From: Bacillus sp. 123MFChir2
Lineage (GTDB): Bacteria > Bacillota > Bacilli > Bacillales > Bacillaceae_G
Length of the DNA: 64,000 nucleotides
Assembly (NCBI RefSeq): GCF_000383235.1
Contig: NZ_KB910934.1
Location: forward strand, 1-64,000
Direction: 5' to 3'
Shown: positions 34,212-43,483 of the stretch, one piece after another
How the letters are laid out: each line of letters opens with the position of its first letter
How positions within the stretch are numbered: position 1 is the stretch's first letter
Translations under genes and position numbers: made by a program
The notes under the pieces: generated by a model
The model's database searches: none
What the model was told of the DNA's origin: nothing
Seen by the model: the letters and a program-made list of their open reading frames with translations, nothing else

Positions 34212-34404
34212 GTCTCTCTCTCCTTTTGAAGTCGTGATTTTAAGTATGTGACGATAACAGTATATGCGACCCAATACGAAAACGCTTATCACATGAGGTT
34301 GTATACTTGAATATTTTTCATAAAAAATACACTCCTCTATTGGAGTGTACATAAAACAAATTGAAAATGATTAATTAAAACGTTCTAAAAATAGGCGTTT
34401 CACT

Positions 34405-34623
34405 CTACCGCTCTTGCATATATAATTCCCATGCGCGATCAAAAATGCTCATACTATCTAATGAACCGCTTAATTCTAAGTATGAACTAATTTCATCATA
34501 ATCCTCCGATTGCTTTGGAAAACTATGATCTTCATACATTATTTCCGCCAAGTCGCATAGTTCATTTTTTGCTAAAGAAGCACGATGCTTCATCATATAA
34601 TGATAAAATGACTTTTTCAACAA
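34405..34623 (-). CDS. yozE: YozE, UPF0346 protein
   Basis: A 72-residue helical protein: KKSFYHYMMKHRASLAKNELCDLAEIMYEDHSFPKQSEDYDEISSYLELSGSLDSMSIFDRAWELYMQER. This is the YozE SAM-like family almost word for word. Translation begins at one of two adjacent TTG codons (34623 or 34620), after GGTAGGG; no ATG is available. It follows yokU with a terminator between, so it may have its own minor promoter besides reading through from kamA. Role unknown. Confidence 0.88.
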   Translation of the reverse strand: MLKKSFYHYMMKHRASLAKNELCDLAEIMYEDHSFPKQSEDYDEISSYLELSGSLDSMSIFDRAWELYMQER

Positions 34624-34670
34624 TATTCCCTACCTTTCTAACTTGGCTACATTATACAAGCCAAACAAGA

Positions 34671-34697
34671 AAAAAACCAGCATAAAAAATGCTGGTT
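34671..34697 (-). terminator. Terminator after yokU
   Basis: On the minus strand AACCAGCAT pairs with ATGCTGGTT over a five-base loop and is followed by TTTTTT. It overlaps the end of yokU and would cut yozE off from most kamA transcripts. Confidence 0.85.
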
Positions 34698-34968
34698 AAA
34701 AATCAAAATAATTTCGCTTTAATAAACGCGGACGCTCCATGAGATCTGTATATGTGACTTGTTTTGGTAAATCTTTCGTATAAATTAAAAAGAGCTGGTC
34801 TTCAATTTCTTTCACAGTAGTATCTGATTGATAATGCATTCCGCAATTTGGACATGCGATACAAGGTGTTTCTTCAATTGTAACTGTTTGTGTTCCATCT
34901 GGTAATTCCCAGTATACAGTATTTACACTTTCAATTGCTTCTTCACCTTCACACCACATACATCTCAT
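34696..34968 (-). CDS. yokU: YokU-family zinc-finger protein (MqsA-antitoxin-like N-domain)
   Basis: A 90-residue protein with two CxxC pairs, MRCMWCEG near the start and CIACPNCGMHY near residue 37-46, forming a YgiT/MqsA-type zinc ribbon. YokU is annotated as a putative antitoxin-like protein, but no toxin gene is next to it. The ATG overlaps the kamA stop by four bases (34965-34968), so it is made together with lysine 2,3-aminomutase, as in B. subtilis; a helper role in that pathway seems more likely than antitoxin action. Confidence 0.85.
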   Translation of the reverse strand: MRCMWCEGEEAIESVNTVYWELPDGTQTVTIEETPCIACPNCGMHYQSDTTVKEIEDQLFLIYTKDLPKQVTYTDLMERPRLLKRNYFDF

Positions 34969-36383
34969 ACTGCATCTCCCTCAGTTTTTGTACTCTCATC
35001 TAATTTTGCCATTTGTGCTTGATATTTTTTATCTTTCAACTGGTCACGTTTGTCACGTTTATCTTTTAATGAAGCATGCGTTGTATTTGTTTCATAATCT
35101 TTACGGCGGTTCATACGCTGTAAGCCTTCTGGTACAAGGTTAAACTTCTTATCACTCATAAGTGCTGCTACACCAACATCAGAGCGCTTTTCTTCGTAAG
35201 TAGGATAAATTTCTTTGAAATATCCTTCTGCTCTGCCTGCTACATAATTCTCTGGCTCTGGATACGTTGTAATCACACCTTCAAAGTTACGAAGAACAAC
35301 TTTATCAGCGCTTTGTGAAATAATGTAGTTTGGCTGAACGGCAATTTTACCACCGCCGCCCGGTGCATCTACAACAAATGTTGGAACTGCATAACCAGAT
35401 GTATGTCCGCGTAATCCTTCAATAATTTCAAGACCTTTTGATACTGGCGCACGGAAATGGCCAATACCTTCTGATAAGTCACATTGATAAATATAGTAAG
35501 GACGTACGCGAATTTTCACTAAATCGTGCATCAATTTTTTCATAATTGGTACGCTATCGTTAATACCTGCTAAAATAACAGCTTGATTTCCAAGCGGTAC
35601 ACCTGCATTTGCAAGCATTTCACAAGCAAGTTTCGATTCTTCTGTAATTTCAATAGACGTATTAAAATGTGTATTTAACCAAACTGGATGGTATTTCTTA
35701 ATAATATTGCAAAGGTTTTCCGTAATACGCTGCGGAAATACAACAGGAGCCCTTGTTCCAATACGAATAATTTCCACATGCGGAATTGCACGTAAGTTCT
35801 TTAAAATATACTCTAAAATGTTATCGTTAATAAGAAGTCCGTCACCACCAGATATTAATACGTCACGAACTTGCGGCGTTTCACGAATATAAGCAATCGC
35901 TTCGTCTAATTGCTTCTTTGGAACACCCATTCCAATTTGTCCACTAAAACGACGACGTGTACAGTAACGGCAATACATAGAACATTGATTTGTTACTAAA
36001 AATAGAACACGGTCTGGATAACGGTGTGTTAACCCCGGAACTGGTGAATCTTCATCTTCATGAAGCGGGTCTTCTAAATCATACTTCGTTTTATATAATT
36101 CTTCTGAAATCGGTACAGATTGCATGCGAATTGGACAACGTGGATCATCTGGATTCATAAGAGATGCATAGTATGGTGTAATGTTTAATGGGATTGTTTT
36201 TGTTGAAATTTTAACACCTTCTTCTTCTTCTGGTGTTAAATTAATGACTTTCTTTAAATCATCTAATGTTTTAATTGTATTTGTTAATTGCCAAATCCAA
36301 TCGTTCCATTGCTCCTCTGTAACATCTTTCCATAGTTCAATCTCTTTCCAATGACGTTCTGGTTTATATACGTCGTGTAACAT
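34965..36383 (-). CDS. kamA: Lysine 2,3-aminomutase
   Basis: A 472-residue radical-SAM, PLP-dependent enzyme. The cluster motif is CSMYCRYCTRRR (CxxxCxxC, about residues 134-141), and the PLP lysine lies in APGGGGKIAVQPNY (about 340). It moves the alpha-amino group of lysine to give beta-lysine, the first step of the pathway served by yodP-yodT. GGGGG is seven bases before the ATG at 36383 and only one base before that at 36389. It has a sigma-54 promoter 50 bp upstream and a RocR-like activator next to it. yokU overlaps its 3' end. Confidence 0.96.
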   Translation of the reverse strand: MLHDVYKPERHWKEIELWKDVTEEQWNDWIWQLTNTIKTLDDLKKVINLTPEEEEGVKISTKTIPLNITPYYASLMNPDDPRCPIRMQSVPISEELYKTKYDLEDPLHEDEDSPVPGLTHRYPDRVLFLVTNQCSMYCRYCTRRRFSGQIGMGVPKKQLDEAIAYIRETPQVRDVLISGGDGLLINDNILEYILKNLRAIPHVEIIRIGTRAPVVFPQRITENLCNIIKKYHPVWLNTHFNTSIEITEESKLACEMLANAGVPLGNQAVILAGINDSVPIMKKLMHDLVKIRVRPYYIYQCDLSEGIGHFRAPVSKGLEIIEGLRGHTSGYAVPTFVVDAPGGGGKIAVQPNYIISQSADKVVLRNFEGVITTYPEPENYVAGRAEGYFKEIYPTYEEKRSDVGVAALMSDKKFNLVPEGLQRMNRRKDYETNTTHASLKDKRDKRDQLKDKKYQAQMAKLDESTKTEGDAV

Positions 36384-36422
36384 TGCCATTCCCCCTTTTT
36401 CAAACGCTCACTACTTATTAAA

Positions 36423-36437
36423 GCAATAATCATGCCA
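36423..36437 (-). promoter_or_regulatory. Sigma-54 (-24/-12) promoter of kamA
   Basis: On the minus strand TTGGCAT-gatta-TTGC matches the -24/-12 consensus at exact spacing, about 40 bp before the kamA ATG. It is nearly the same as the promoter at 20010-20026. As I recall, the kam locus of B. thuringiensis has been shown to use sigma-54. Confidence 0.88.
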
Positions 36438-36627
36438 ACTTTAACAGTTACATCTAAATTTTGATCCTCATCTATTCGTACAACCTTGGCTATTACAAGC
36501 TTCTTTACTATAAAAATATCGTTTTATACGAAAATAAAATAAAAACACCTCTTAAAAAACAGAATTTTCTTTACTTTTATATATGTAAGCTCTCATTTAT
36601 TGGTGCAAATGCACAAAAAGCTGCCAA

Positions 36628-38007
36628 TTATTCGGCATATTTCGCATATTTATTTAATTTATACTGCAAAGTTTGTCTTGGAATGCCTAACAACTTTGCA
36701 GCTTGCAAAACATTTCCTTTCGCTTCTAACATTGCATGTTCAATCAACTCGTTTTCCGTTTTATACAGCGCCTCCCGAAGCGGTAATATCGGCCTTTTCT
36801 GCAGATGCGGCGTTTGTCGAAACGAACGTGGTAAACAAGATAGCGTTAGTATTTTCCCTTCTGCTACAATGACCGCATGTTCAATCATATGCTTTAATTC
36901 ACGTACATTACCTGGCCAATGGTATTGAAGCAATCGCTTCTTTGCCCCTTCATCTATACCAATCACATTCTTTTTATATTCCTTGTTATAAGCCTGTAAA
37001 AAGTGCGGAGCTAATAATACAATATCTTCCTTCCGCTCACGAAGCGGCGGGATAAATAAAGAAAACACATTTAATCGATAATATAAATCTGTACGAATTT
37101 TATTTTCACGAAGGCACTCATCTGGGGGTTGATTCATTGCGGTAATCACACGCACATCAACTTTTCTTGTCTTATTATCACCGATGCGGCGAATAACACC
37201 ATCTTCTAGTACGCGAAGCATTTTTGCTTGTAAATCTAACGGCATCGAATTCAGTTCATCTAAAAATAATGTACCACCGTCCGCAAGCTCAAATAAACCT
37301 GCGCGCTCTATTGCACCTGTATAACTTCCTTTAGTTGTTCCAAACAGTAAACTTTCAAGTAATGATTCTGGCAAAGCAGCACAGTTTTGAGCGATAAACG
37401 CGTTATTTCTTCTTTTCGATGCTTCATGTATTGCTTGTACAAATAACTCTTTTCCCGTTCCTGTTTCCCCGTAAATCAGTACGTTCGCATTCGTAGTCGC
37501 AACCTTTTGCGCCAATTGTTTCGTTTGTAAAAAGCGCATATCATTCGTTATAATCGTATCGAATGCTACATGTCTGTATGGTGCTTTTTTCGGTGGTGAC
37601 CGCTTCATTTTGGACTGCAAGTCAGCAATTTTTTCCGTCAACTTTTGAATAGTAGAATAATCTTTTGCAATTTCAACAGCGCCAGCAATGCGTCCTTCTA
37701 TAAAAATAGGAAGTGTTGTATTCACCGTGTATACATCTTCTCCCCTTCGATTTTGATATCGCTGCACTTGGTGTAGAATTGGCTTTTTCATTTGCAATAC
37801 CTTTAACAGTGTACTCGTTTCTGGAGTTAACGAAGGAAATGCTTCTAATAAATATTTACCAAGTACATCTTCTACATTCGATCCATCATGTTTTGCTGCT
37901 ACTGAATTATAAAAAATCGTAACCCCATTTTCATCTACTGCATGAATAGCTTCATCAATGCTACTTAAAATCGCTTCAATTACTTCTTGTGTTGAAATCG
38001 CCAGCAA
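36628..38007 (-). CDS. kamR: RocR-like sigma-54 activator of the kam locus
   Basis: A 459-residue enhancer-binding protein. A PAS domain (about 15-110, [32 protein letters not shown]) precedes the AAA+ core (about 150-390) with Walker A GETGTGKE, a sigma-54 loop written GSYTGA rather than GAFTGA, Walker [14 protein letters not shown], and a Fis helix-turn-helix at the end ([20 protein letters not shown]). The GSYTGA form also occurs in RocR-type proteins, so it should be active. Placed between kamA and yodP, it is the natural activator of the kamA promoter. No ATG-proximal strong site was weighed beyond AAGGAGGGGAA upstream of 38007. Confidence 0.92.
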   Translation of the reverse strand: MLAISTQEVIEAILSSIDEAIHAVDENGVTIFYNSVAAKHDGSNVEDVLGKYLLEAFPSLTPETSTLLKVLQMKKPILHQVQRYQNRRGEDVYTVNTTLPIFIEGRIAGAVEIAKDYSTIQKLTEKIADLQSKMKRSPPKKAPYRHVAFDTIITNDMRFLQTKQLAQKVATTNANVLIYGETGTGKELFVQAIHEASKRRNNAFIAQNCAALPESLLESLLFGTTKGSYTGAIERAGLFELADGGTLFLDELNSMPLDLQAKMLRVLEDGVIRRIGDNKTRKVDVRVITAMNQPPDECLRENKIRTDLYYRLNVFSLFIPPLRERKEDIVLLAPHFLQAYNKEYKKNVIGIDEGAKKRLLQYHWPGNVRELKHMIEHAVIVAEGKILTLSCLPRSFRQTPHLQKRPILPLREALYKTENELIEHAMLEAKGNVLQAAKLLGIPRQTLQYKLNKYAKYAE

Positions 38008-38074
38008 CGCATTCCCCTCCTTCGCTCAAAAACCAGCAATTATGATGCCTAATTTTGAGCATTTACTGCTAAAA

Positions 38075-38124
38075 TGAAACTCCCATCAGCGAAGATTTTT
38101 TTCTTCTACGCTGATGGAAGTTAA
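38075..38124 (+). repeat. Family B repeat, short hairpin copy (copy 2)
   Basis: GAAACTCCCATCAGCG and CGCTGATGGAAGTTAA flank a T-rich loop, forming a near-perfect hairpin. It matches the right-hand part of the bcr1-like element at 32868 and the copy at 52756. It lies upstream of kamR. Confidence 0.65.
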
Positions 38125-38184
38125 ACGAATCGATTCTTAATGAATCCTTATCTACTAGATAAGACCATTTTGGTTATTTAACAT

Positions 38185-38295
38185 ACAACTCCAGGCTATA
38201 CAGAACGAAACCTGACCGCTTCTATGCACGACCAGATGCTCTCGCCCCCCTAAAAAAGGATCTGCATGTCAGTTTTTCAATTTGTATTTATATAC
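38185..38295 (+). repeat. Family A repeat, diverged copy 3
   Basis: It shares cctgaccgcttctatgca, ccagatgctctc, ccctaaaaaag and tttttcaatttgtatttatatac with copies 1 and 2, with internal losses. Its right end supplies the stop codon of yodP (38288-38290). Confidence 0.7.
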
Positions 38296-39133
38296 GTGAT
38301 AAATCCTTTACCCAAACGTTCATATCCTCTAACTTATCAAAAATATAACAGTTATTCGCAAGTCTTCCTGTGTACGTATATCCAAGTTGATAAAACGCTG
38401 CGTTCATACCAAATGAGAGTGACCGTGCAATTGTATACGAACAAAAAACACCTCTCTCTTGCAGTTCATCTTCTAACTTCATCAGTAAACTTTTCATAAA
38501 ACCATGCTTTCGATACTCAGGTAACGTTGCACAATTTGTTAATTCTGCATTTCCCTCTTTTACGTTTATTTCTGCTGAAGCAGTACTTATAATCTTTCCT
38601 TCCGTTTCATACACGTAATAAATTGTATCTTCCTTCATCGTTTTCACAATATAATCGAATTCATTTAAAGGTGTAGGATAAATCTCAAATACTTTTCCGA
38701 ATACGTCCGCAAGCTGCTTTGCATCTCCTTCTGTTGCTTTTCGCAACACAAACTGTGCTGGTATCTCCTTTTCTACTACTTGTTTAGCGATTACAACACT
38801 CACAATCTCATCTTCCTTCACCCACTGCACACTATTACGGCGCTCATCATCTCGATATTTCACCATAAAATACGCATCATGACCTTGAAAGTACTGTGGA
38901 ATACTTGCTTCTAGCATATAACCAAGAGAGAGCCACGCCGAAATATGTTCCCTTTTTCCTTTTATAATTAATTTCGTGAAAGAATGAGAGTTTGCGAGTT
39001 CTTCAACCCTATGCATTACTTGTTCGACATTTCCCTTATAATGGTCAACTCGAATACGTTTATTAAAATAATCTAATGTACCTTCTACTGTATAGTACTT
39101 CGTCTGTTCTGCAAATTCTTCGTAGTATTTCAT
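38288..39133 (-). CDS. yodP: GNAT acetyltransferase YodP (beta-lysine N-acetyltransferase-like)
   Basis: A 281-residue protein. The C-terminal half (about 140-275) is a GNAT domain with TLPEYRKHGFMKSLLMKLEDEL, the acetyl-CoA loop, and SFGMNAAFYQLGYTYTGRLANN. The N-terminal half (KYYTVEGTLDYFNKRIRVDHYKGNVEQV) matches the AblB/YodP type that acetylates beta-lysine. GAGGTGG is four to five bases before the ATG at 39133, which overlaps the yodQ stop by four bases. Its stop codon lies inside repeat A copy 3, so its last residues may have been altered by the repeat. Confidence 0.9.
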   Translation of the reverse strand: MKYYEEFAEQTKYYTVEGTLDYFNKRIRVDHYKGNVEQVMHRVEELANSHSFTKLIIKGKREHISAWLSLGYMLEASIPQYFQGHDAYFMVKYRDDERRNSVQWVKEDEIVSVVIAKQVVEKEIPAQFVLRKATEGDAKQLADVFGKVFEIYPTPLNEFDYIVKTMKEDTIYYVYETEGKIISTASAEINVKEGNAELTNCATLPEYRKHGFMKSLLMKLEDELQERGVFCSYTIARSLSFGMNAAFYQLGYTYTGRLANNCYIFDKLEDMNVWVKDLSRI

Positions 39134-40398
39134 TTGTCCACCTCGCACCACTCTAGCAGTGTGCATGCAATAATCTTTGCTGCTGCAATCATTTTATTAA
39201 TTTCAATATATTCATTTGGATAATGAGCGACTTTCGTTTCACCTGGGCCGAACACGATCGTTGGAATATTTGCGATTTGCGTAAATAACCCTCCATCTGT
39301 TCCCCACGGTGATGCCTCAATAATTGGCTCTGTACCTTCAATTTGTACAAAATTGTCCTTTAACATCGTGATAAGCGGATGATTTTCTTCTAATTCACCT
39401 GGAACCCATCGTGCGCCAAACCATTCTACTTCTACTGGATGTTCTGTAAACCATGGATCTACCTGATTTAACTGTCCTATCCAATTTTCAAACTCTTTTT
39501 TTGCCTCTTCCATACTTTCATTTGGCGCTACCCCATATCTTCCTTCTAAAGTAAGAAAATCAGGTACAGAACTTGGCCAGCTGCCACCTTCAATTTTCCC
39601 GATATTAATCGGAATTGGAATCGGGATTTCTTTATATAATGGATCAGTAATCCGTTCATTTCGTTTTCCTTCTAGCTTCCTTATATGCTCTATAACAAAC
39701 ATACTTTTTTCAATAGCACTTACACCTTCATAACGTGTCCCACCATGCGCAGCTTTCCCTTTTACGAATAAACGAAACCACATTGAACCTTGTTGTTTCG
39801 AGAAAAATTTCATATTCGTCGGCTCTGGGATAATTACACCATCTGCCTCGTAGCCTCGTAAAAGTGTCGCAAGCGTACCTGCGCCGCCACTCTCTTCTTC
39901 TATTACACTTTGAAAATATACATCTCCCTTTAAAGAAATGCCTGTTGCTACAATGGCTTCTATCGCCAACATAAGCGATACATTACCACCTTTCATATCA
40001 GTTGTGCCGCGCCCGTATACACGATTCCCAATTTTTTCTCCGGCATATGGATTATGCTCCCACTGCTTTAAATCACCTTCAGGCACAACATCAATATGAC
40101 CATTTAAAATCATCGACTTTCCGCCGCCACTTCCCTTTAACGTTGCTACAATATTAGGACTATCGTTAAAATTTGTACGCGGTGAGACGAAATACGGATG
40201 ATCTTTCATTTTCGTAAACGAAGGTTCCCAAATATCTAAATCTAAACCAAGCTCACGCAGCTTTTCAATTACAACCGCTTGCGCACCGCTTTCATCTCCA
40301 CTCGTACTTTTTTCTTGAATTAAACGTTTTAATAATTTCACACTCATATTTTCATGACTTTCAATATATTCACACACTTGTTTTTTATATTGCTCCAA
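39130..40398 (-). CDS. yodQ: M20-family deacetylase YodQ
   Basis: A 422-residue ArgE/DapE-type metallopeptidase. Metal and catalytic residues are in LNGHIDVVPEG (His and Asp), GRGTTDMKGGNVSLMLA (Asp), QSVIEEESGGAGT (Glu pair), and EPTNMKF and the late WGTDGGLFTQIANIPTIVFGPGE (His-equivalent region). It probably deacylates N-acetyl intermediates of beta-lysine catabolism. Translation starts at a TTG (40398) behind AAAGGAGAGG. It lies between yodR and yodP, overlapping the latter by four bases. Confidence 0.92.
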   Translation of the reverse strand: MEQYKKQVCEYIESHENMSVKLLKRLIQEKSTSGDESGAQAVVIEKLRELGLDLDIWEPSFTKMKDHPYFVSPRTNFNDSPNIVATLKGSGGGKSMILNGHIDVVPEGDLKQWEHNPYAGEKIGNRVYGRGTTDMKGGNVSLMLAIEAIVATGISLKGDVYFQSVIEEESGGAGTLATLLRGYEADGVIIPEPTNMKFFSKQQGSMWFRLFVKGKAAHGGTRYEGVSAIEKSMFVIEHIRKLEGKRNERITDPLYKEIPIPIPINIGKIEGGSWPSSVPDFLTLEGRYGVAPNESMEEAKKEFENWIGQLNQVDPWFTEHPVEVEWFGARWVPGELEENHPLITMLKDNFVQIEGTEPIIEASPWGTDGGLFTQIANIPTIVFGPGETKVAHYPNEYIEINKMIAAAKIIACTLLEWCEVDK

Positions 40399-40413
40399 TT
40401 GTTACCTCTCCTT

Positions 40414-41076
40414 TCAGTCAATCACTAGTAAAGACGGACTTACATGAAAAGCAGCTTCTGTGCATTTTTTTACATCCTCTACTGTGTACGGACTCATTAA
40501 TTCTTGTAGCACTAGTCCTTTCGGTGTTACTTCCATTACTGCCATATCTGTAATAATTACGTCTACACATCGTTTTGATGTTAGCGGTAGTGTACATTCT
40601 GAAACAATTTTTGATTTTCCGTATTTATCGACATGATTCATGACAACGACAACACGTTTTGCTTTTTGCGCTAAATCCATGGCACCACCTATTCCTGGCA
40701 CACGCTTACCAGGTACAATCCAGTTTGCTAAGTCACCTTTTTCACTTACTTGTAGTGACCCAAGAATGGTAATATCAAGCAAGCCTTTTCGAATCATCCC
40801 AAATGCTGTGCTGCTATCAAAATAACTAGCTCCGGCAATAATTGATGTCGGCAAGCCAGCCGCATTACATAAATTTTCATCCTCTTCGCCTTTTACAGGT
40901 GTTGGTCCCATACCAACGATACCGTTTTCCGCATGAAACATAACATGCATATCATCTGGCAAATGGTTCGGAATTAGAGATGGGATACCGATTCCTAAAT
41001 TCACAATCATTCTGTTTTGAATTTCCTTTGCTGCACGCTTTGCAATTTTGTTACGAACATCTACTCCCATGCCCAT
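40414..41076 (-). CDS. yodR: CoA transferase subunit B, YodR
   Basis: A 220-residue 3-oxoacid CoA-transferase B subunit. It has IVNLGIGIPSLIPNHL, the catalytic glutamate segment HAENGIVGMGP (about 50-60) and the glycine-rich GKRVPGIGGAMDLAQKAKRVVVVMNH. With YodS it should activate a short keto or amino acid by moving CoA from acetyl- or acetoacetyl-CoA. The start at 41076 overlaps the end of yodS by 16 bases, with GGAG about ten bases upstream; a second ATG lies two codons on. Confidence 0.93.
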   Translation of the reverse strand: MGMGVDVRNKIAKRAAKEIQNRMIVNLGIGIPSLIPNHLPDDMHVMFHAENGIVGMGPTPVKGEEDENLCNAAGLPTSIIAGASYFDSSTAFGMIRKGLLDITILGSLQVSEKGDLANWIVPGKRVPGIGGAMDLAQKAKRVVVVMNHVDKYGKSKIVSECTLPLTSKRCVDVIITDMAVMEVTPKGLVLQELMSPYTVEDVKKCTEAAFHVSPSLLVID

Positions 41077-41759
41077 TTCCAGTTCACTCCTTCCGATGGA
41101 ACGATATAATCAACAAACACACCCGGTGTAATAATTTCTTCAGGATCGAGTTCTCCAAGTGGAACAATTTCTTCAGCCTCAACAATTGTAATATCACCAG
41201 CCATGGCGACATGCGGATTCATATTGCGCGCACTTTTATCAAACACAAGGTTTCCAAATGGGTCTGCTTGTTTCGCAAATACGATAGACACTTCTGCTGT
41301 TAATGCTGTTTCTATCAAATATGTTTTCCCGCTAATTTCAACTGTTCGTTTTCCTTCTTCCATAATCGTATCCATCCCAACATCAACAAGAACACCGCCA
41401 AGTCCGACTCCTCCAGCTCGGATTCGTTCTGCTAATGTACCTTGAGGAGAAAATTCAATTTTCAATCTTCCTTCATTTAATTGTCGTCCTGCATTTGGAT
41501 TTGAACCAATATGTGATGTAATTAACGACTTTACACGTTCGTTCGTCACAAGGCGGCCAATTCCCACTTCAGGAAAACCCGTATCATTTCCGATTAAATG
41601 TAAATCATGAATTCCTTTATCTAAGATTGCTTGAATTAAAGAGGGGGGAGCACCAATGCCTCCAAACCCTCCAAACATAAGTGTCATTCCATCGTAAAAA
41701 TGTGGCATAACATCTTGTATTGTTTTTAATTTTCCAAATGTATTTGTAATAGTTTTCAT
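41061..41759 (-). CDS. yodS: CoA transferase subunit A, YodS
   Basis: A 232-residue A subunit of a 3-oxoacid CoA-transferase. MTLMFGGFGGIGAPPSLIQAILDKG is the glycine-rich A-subunit motif, and SPQGTLAERIRAGGVGLGGVLVDVG follows the family closely. It pairs with YodR. Its ATG overlaps the stop of yodT by four bases, so yodT, yodS, yodR, yodQ and yodP are all tightly coupled in one operon. Confidence 0.93.
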   Translation of the reverse strand: MKTITNTFGKLKTIQDVMPHFYDGMTLMFGGFGGIGAPPSLIQAILDKGIHDLHLIGNDTGFPEVGIGRLVTNERVKSLITSHIGSNPNAGRQLNEGRLKIEFSPQGTLAERIRAGGVGLGGVLVDVGMDTIMEEGKRTVEISGKTYLIETALTAEVSIVFAKQADPFGNLVFDKSARNMNPHVAMAGDITIVEAEEIVPLGELDPEEIITPGVFVDYIVPSEGVNWKWAWE

Positions 41760-43066
41760 GCGATACTATGCCCTCCTTTTTGCGTCATTTCCTCTACGCT
41801 TTTCGCAAAAATATGAAGTAGTTCATCAAGCTCTGCATATGTAGTCGTAAGCGGCGGCGCAACTAATAATGCACTATCTTCCTTACCCGCTTGCCCTGAT
41901 ACAGCTTGGTATAAAAGAAGACCATTTTTCGCCGCAACCGAAATAAGTTCAGATGCCTTTGTAAACGATTGCAATTCTACTCCAATCAGAAAGCCTTTCC
42001 CGCGTACATCAGCGATAATTGTCGATTGTTGCTGTACCTTTTGCAAACCTGCAATTAAATATTCCCCTTTTTCAGCAGTTTCTTCTGGCAAACGGCGCTT
42101 CTCTGTATATTCAATTACCGCTAAAGCTGTTGCTGCAGAAAGTGGATTTGCGCTCAATGTATGCCCACTCATCACAGAACGAGACCCTCTTAAAATCGGT
42201 TCCATCACACGATCACTTACCATCGTTGCAGCAATTGGTGCATAACCAGCTGCCAACCCTTTTCCAAGCGTCATAATATCTGGCTGGACACCCCAATGTT
42301 CCATCGCAAACCATGCTCCCGTGCGGCCAAGCCCTGTCATAACTTCATCGGCAATAAATAAAATATCATAATGTTCACAAATATCCTTAATTACCTTATA
42401 ATAATCTTTCGGTGGTACAACCGCTCCCCCAGCTGCGCCAATAATCGGCTCCGCAATGAATGCCGCAATATGCTCTGCACCAATACGTTCAATGGATCGC
42501 TCTAACTCTGTTGCACACGAAAGTTGACATGTTGGATACACCTTTTGTACTGGACAACGGAAACAATACGGTGCGGGTAATGTCGGATAATCTTCCAATA
42601 TGGAAACAAAACGTTGTCTACGCAGCGGATGTCCAGACATCGAAAGTGCCCCCATCGTAATTCCGTGATAACTCATCCAACGCGATAAAATTTTATGCTT
42701 TCCTTGAATACCGCGCTCTTGAAAATGTTGAATTGCAACTTTCATTGCCGTTTCATTTGCCTCTGTACCACTATTAACGAAAAAGCTCCAATTTAAATCT
42801 CCCATATTTAAGTCGCTCAGCTTCTTTGCGAGCTTTTCTGCTGGTTCGCTCGTAAACTGCGAACGATACACAAAGGCAATTTCCTCTGCTTGCTGCTTAA
42901 TAACTTCTGCAATCTCTGTTACGCCATGACCAATACTTGCTGTTATTGCTCCTGACGAACCATCAAAATATTTATTACCGTTTTGATCATATAAATAAAC
43001 ACCTTTCCCGTGCGAAATCATCGGATACGGTTGACCAACAAGTGGTTTAATTAAGTAATCACGCAT
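41756..43066 (-). CDS. yodT: Class III aminotransferase YodT
   Basis: A 436-residue PLP enzyme. It has NSGTEANETAMKVA (phosphate binding, about 105-118), FIADEVMTGLGRTGAWFA (Asp that contacts PLP, about 230) and LTLGKGLAAGYAPIAA-type segment MTLGKGLAAGYAPIAA with the catalytic lysine (about 265). A cysteine-rich stretch CFRCPVQKVYPTCQLSCATELE lies in the middle, four cysteines that could bind metal, as in YodT-type proteins. It probably removes an amino group in the beta-lysine pathway. It is the first gene of the yodTSRQP operon. The promoter was not found by eye; no -24/-12 box is present. Confidence 0.93.
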   Translation of the reverse strand: MRDYLIKPLVGQPYPMISHGKGVYLYDQNGNKYFDGSSGAITASIGHGVTEIAEVIKQQAEEIAFVYRSQFTSEPAEKLAKKLSDLNMGDLNWSFFVNSGTEANETAMKVAIQHFQERGIQGKHKILSRWMSYHGITMGALSMSGHPLRRQRFVSILEDYPTLPAPYCFRCPVQKVYPTCQLSCATELERSIERIGAEHIAAFIAEPIIGAAGGAVVPPKDYYKVIKDICEHYDILFIADEVMTGLGRTGAWFAMEHWGVQPDIMTLGKGLAAGYAPIAATMVSDRVMEPILRGSRSVMSGHTLSANPLSAATALAVIEYTEKRRLPEETAEKGEYLIAGLQKVQQQSTIIADVRGKGFLIGVELQSFTKASELISVAAKNGLLLYQAVSGQAGKEDSALLVAPPLTTTYAELDELLHIFAKSVEEMTQKGGHSIA

Positions 43067-43450
43067 GACGCTCCCCCCGTTTCTTCAACTCATATATAAA
43101 TATGTAAAAAATCGATTCTTCTTTCATAAAAAAAAGAACTCTCTGCCTAAGCAGTGAATCTATTAAAAGCCATTATTATAGAATATAAAAATAAATGCAT
43201 AAAAATAAAATAGAAAGAAATTTCAGAAATAACAATTTACAATTCAACAACACACTCTCTACATCACTCCCTACCTATCTAAACGAAACCAGTAACTAAA
43301 AATTTCCTTACTCCTCTCTTCTTATATATCATTTGAGATGAAAACATGTTGCTAATGTGTAAACTTCGACAACACTCCAGGGATATTCCTTCTTACTTCT
43401 TCATTTTATTCCATATACTTTCAAACAAATTTAGACAAAATTTTCACAAA
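43067..43450. other. Intergenic stretch upstream of yodT
   Basis: AT-rich DNA with no coding frame. A short CTGCCTAAGCAG palindrome (43145-43156) lies about 80 bp before yodT. In B. subtilis the orthologous operon is reported to be mother-cell expressed, but I could not pick a convincing sigma-E or sigma-K box here. Confidence 0.4.
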
Positions 43451-43483
43451 AATAAACTCGTCCTATGATAAGACGAGTTTATT
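43451..43483 (-). terminator. Terminator of the FAD-oxidoreductase relic
   Basis: AATAAACTCGTC (43451-43462) pairs with GACGAGTTTATT (43472-43483). It is the surviving terminator of the deleted gene at 43479-43621. Confidence 0.8.

Noticed and set aside
43067-43450. Sigma-54 promoter for yodTSRQP
   Set aside because: Searched both for TGGC-N8-TTGC-type spacing and near matches on the minus strand; none found, so the operon is probably driven otherwise.
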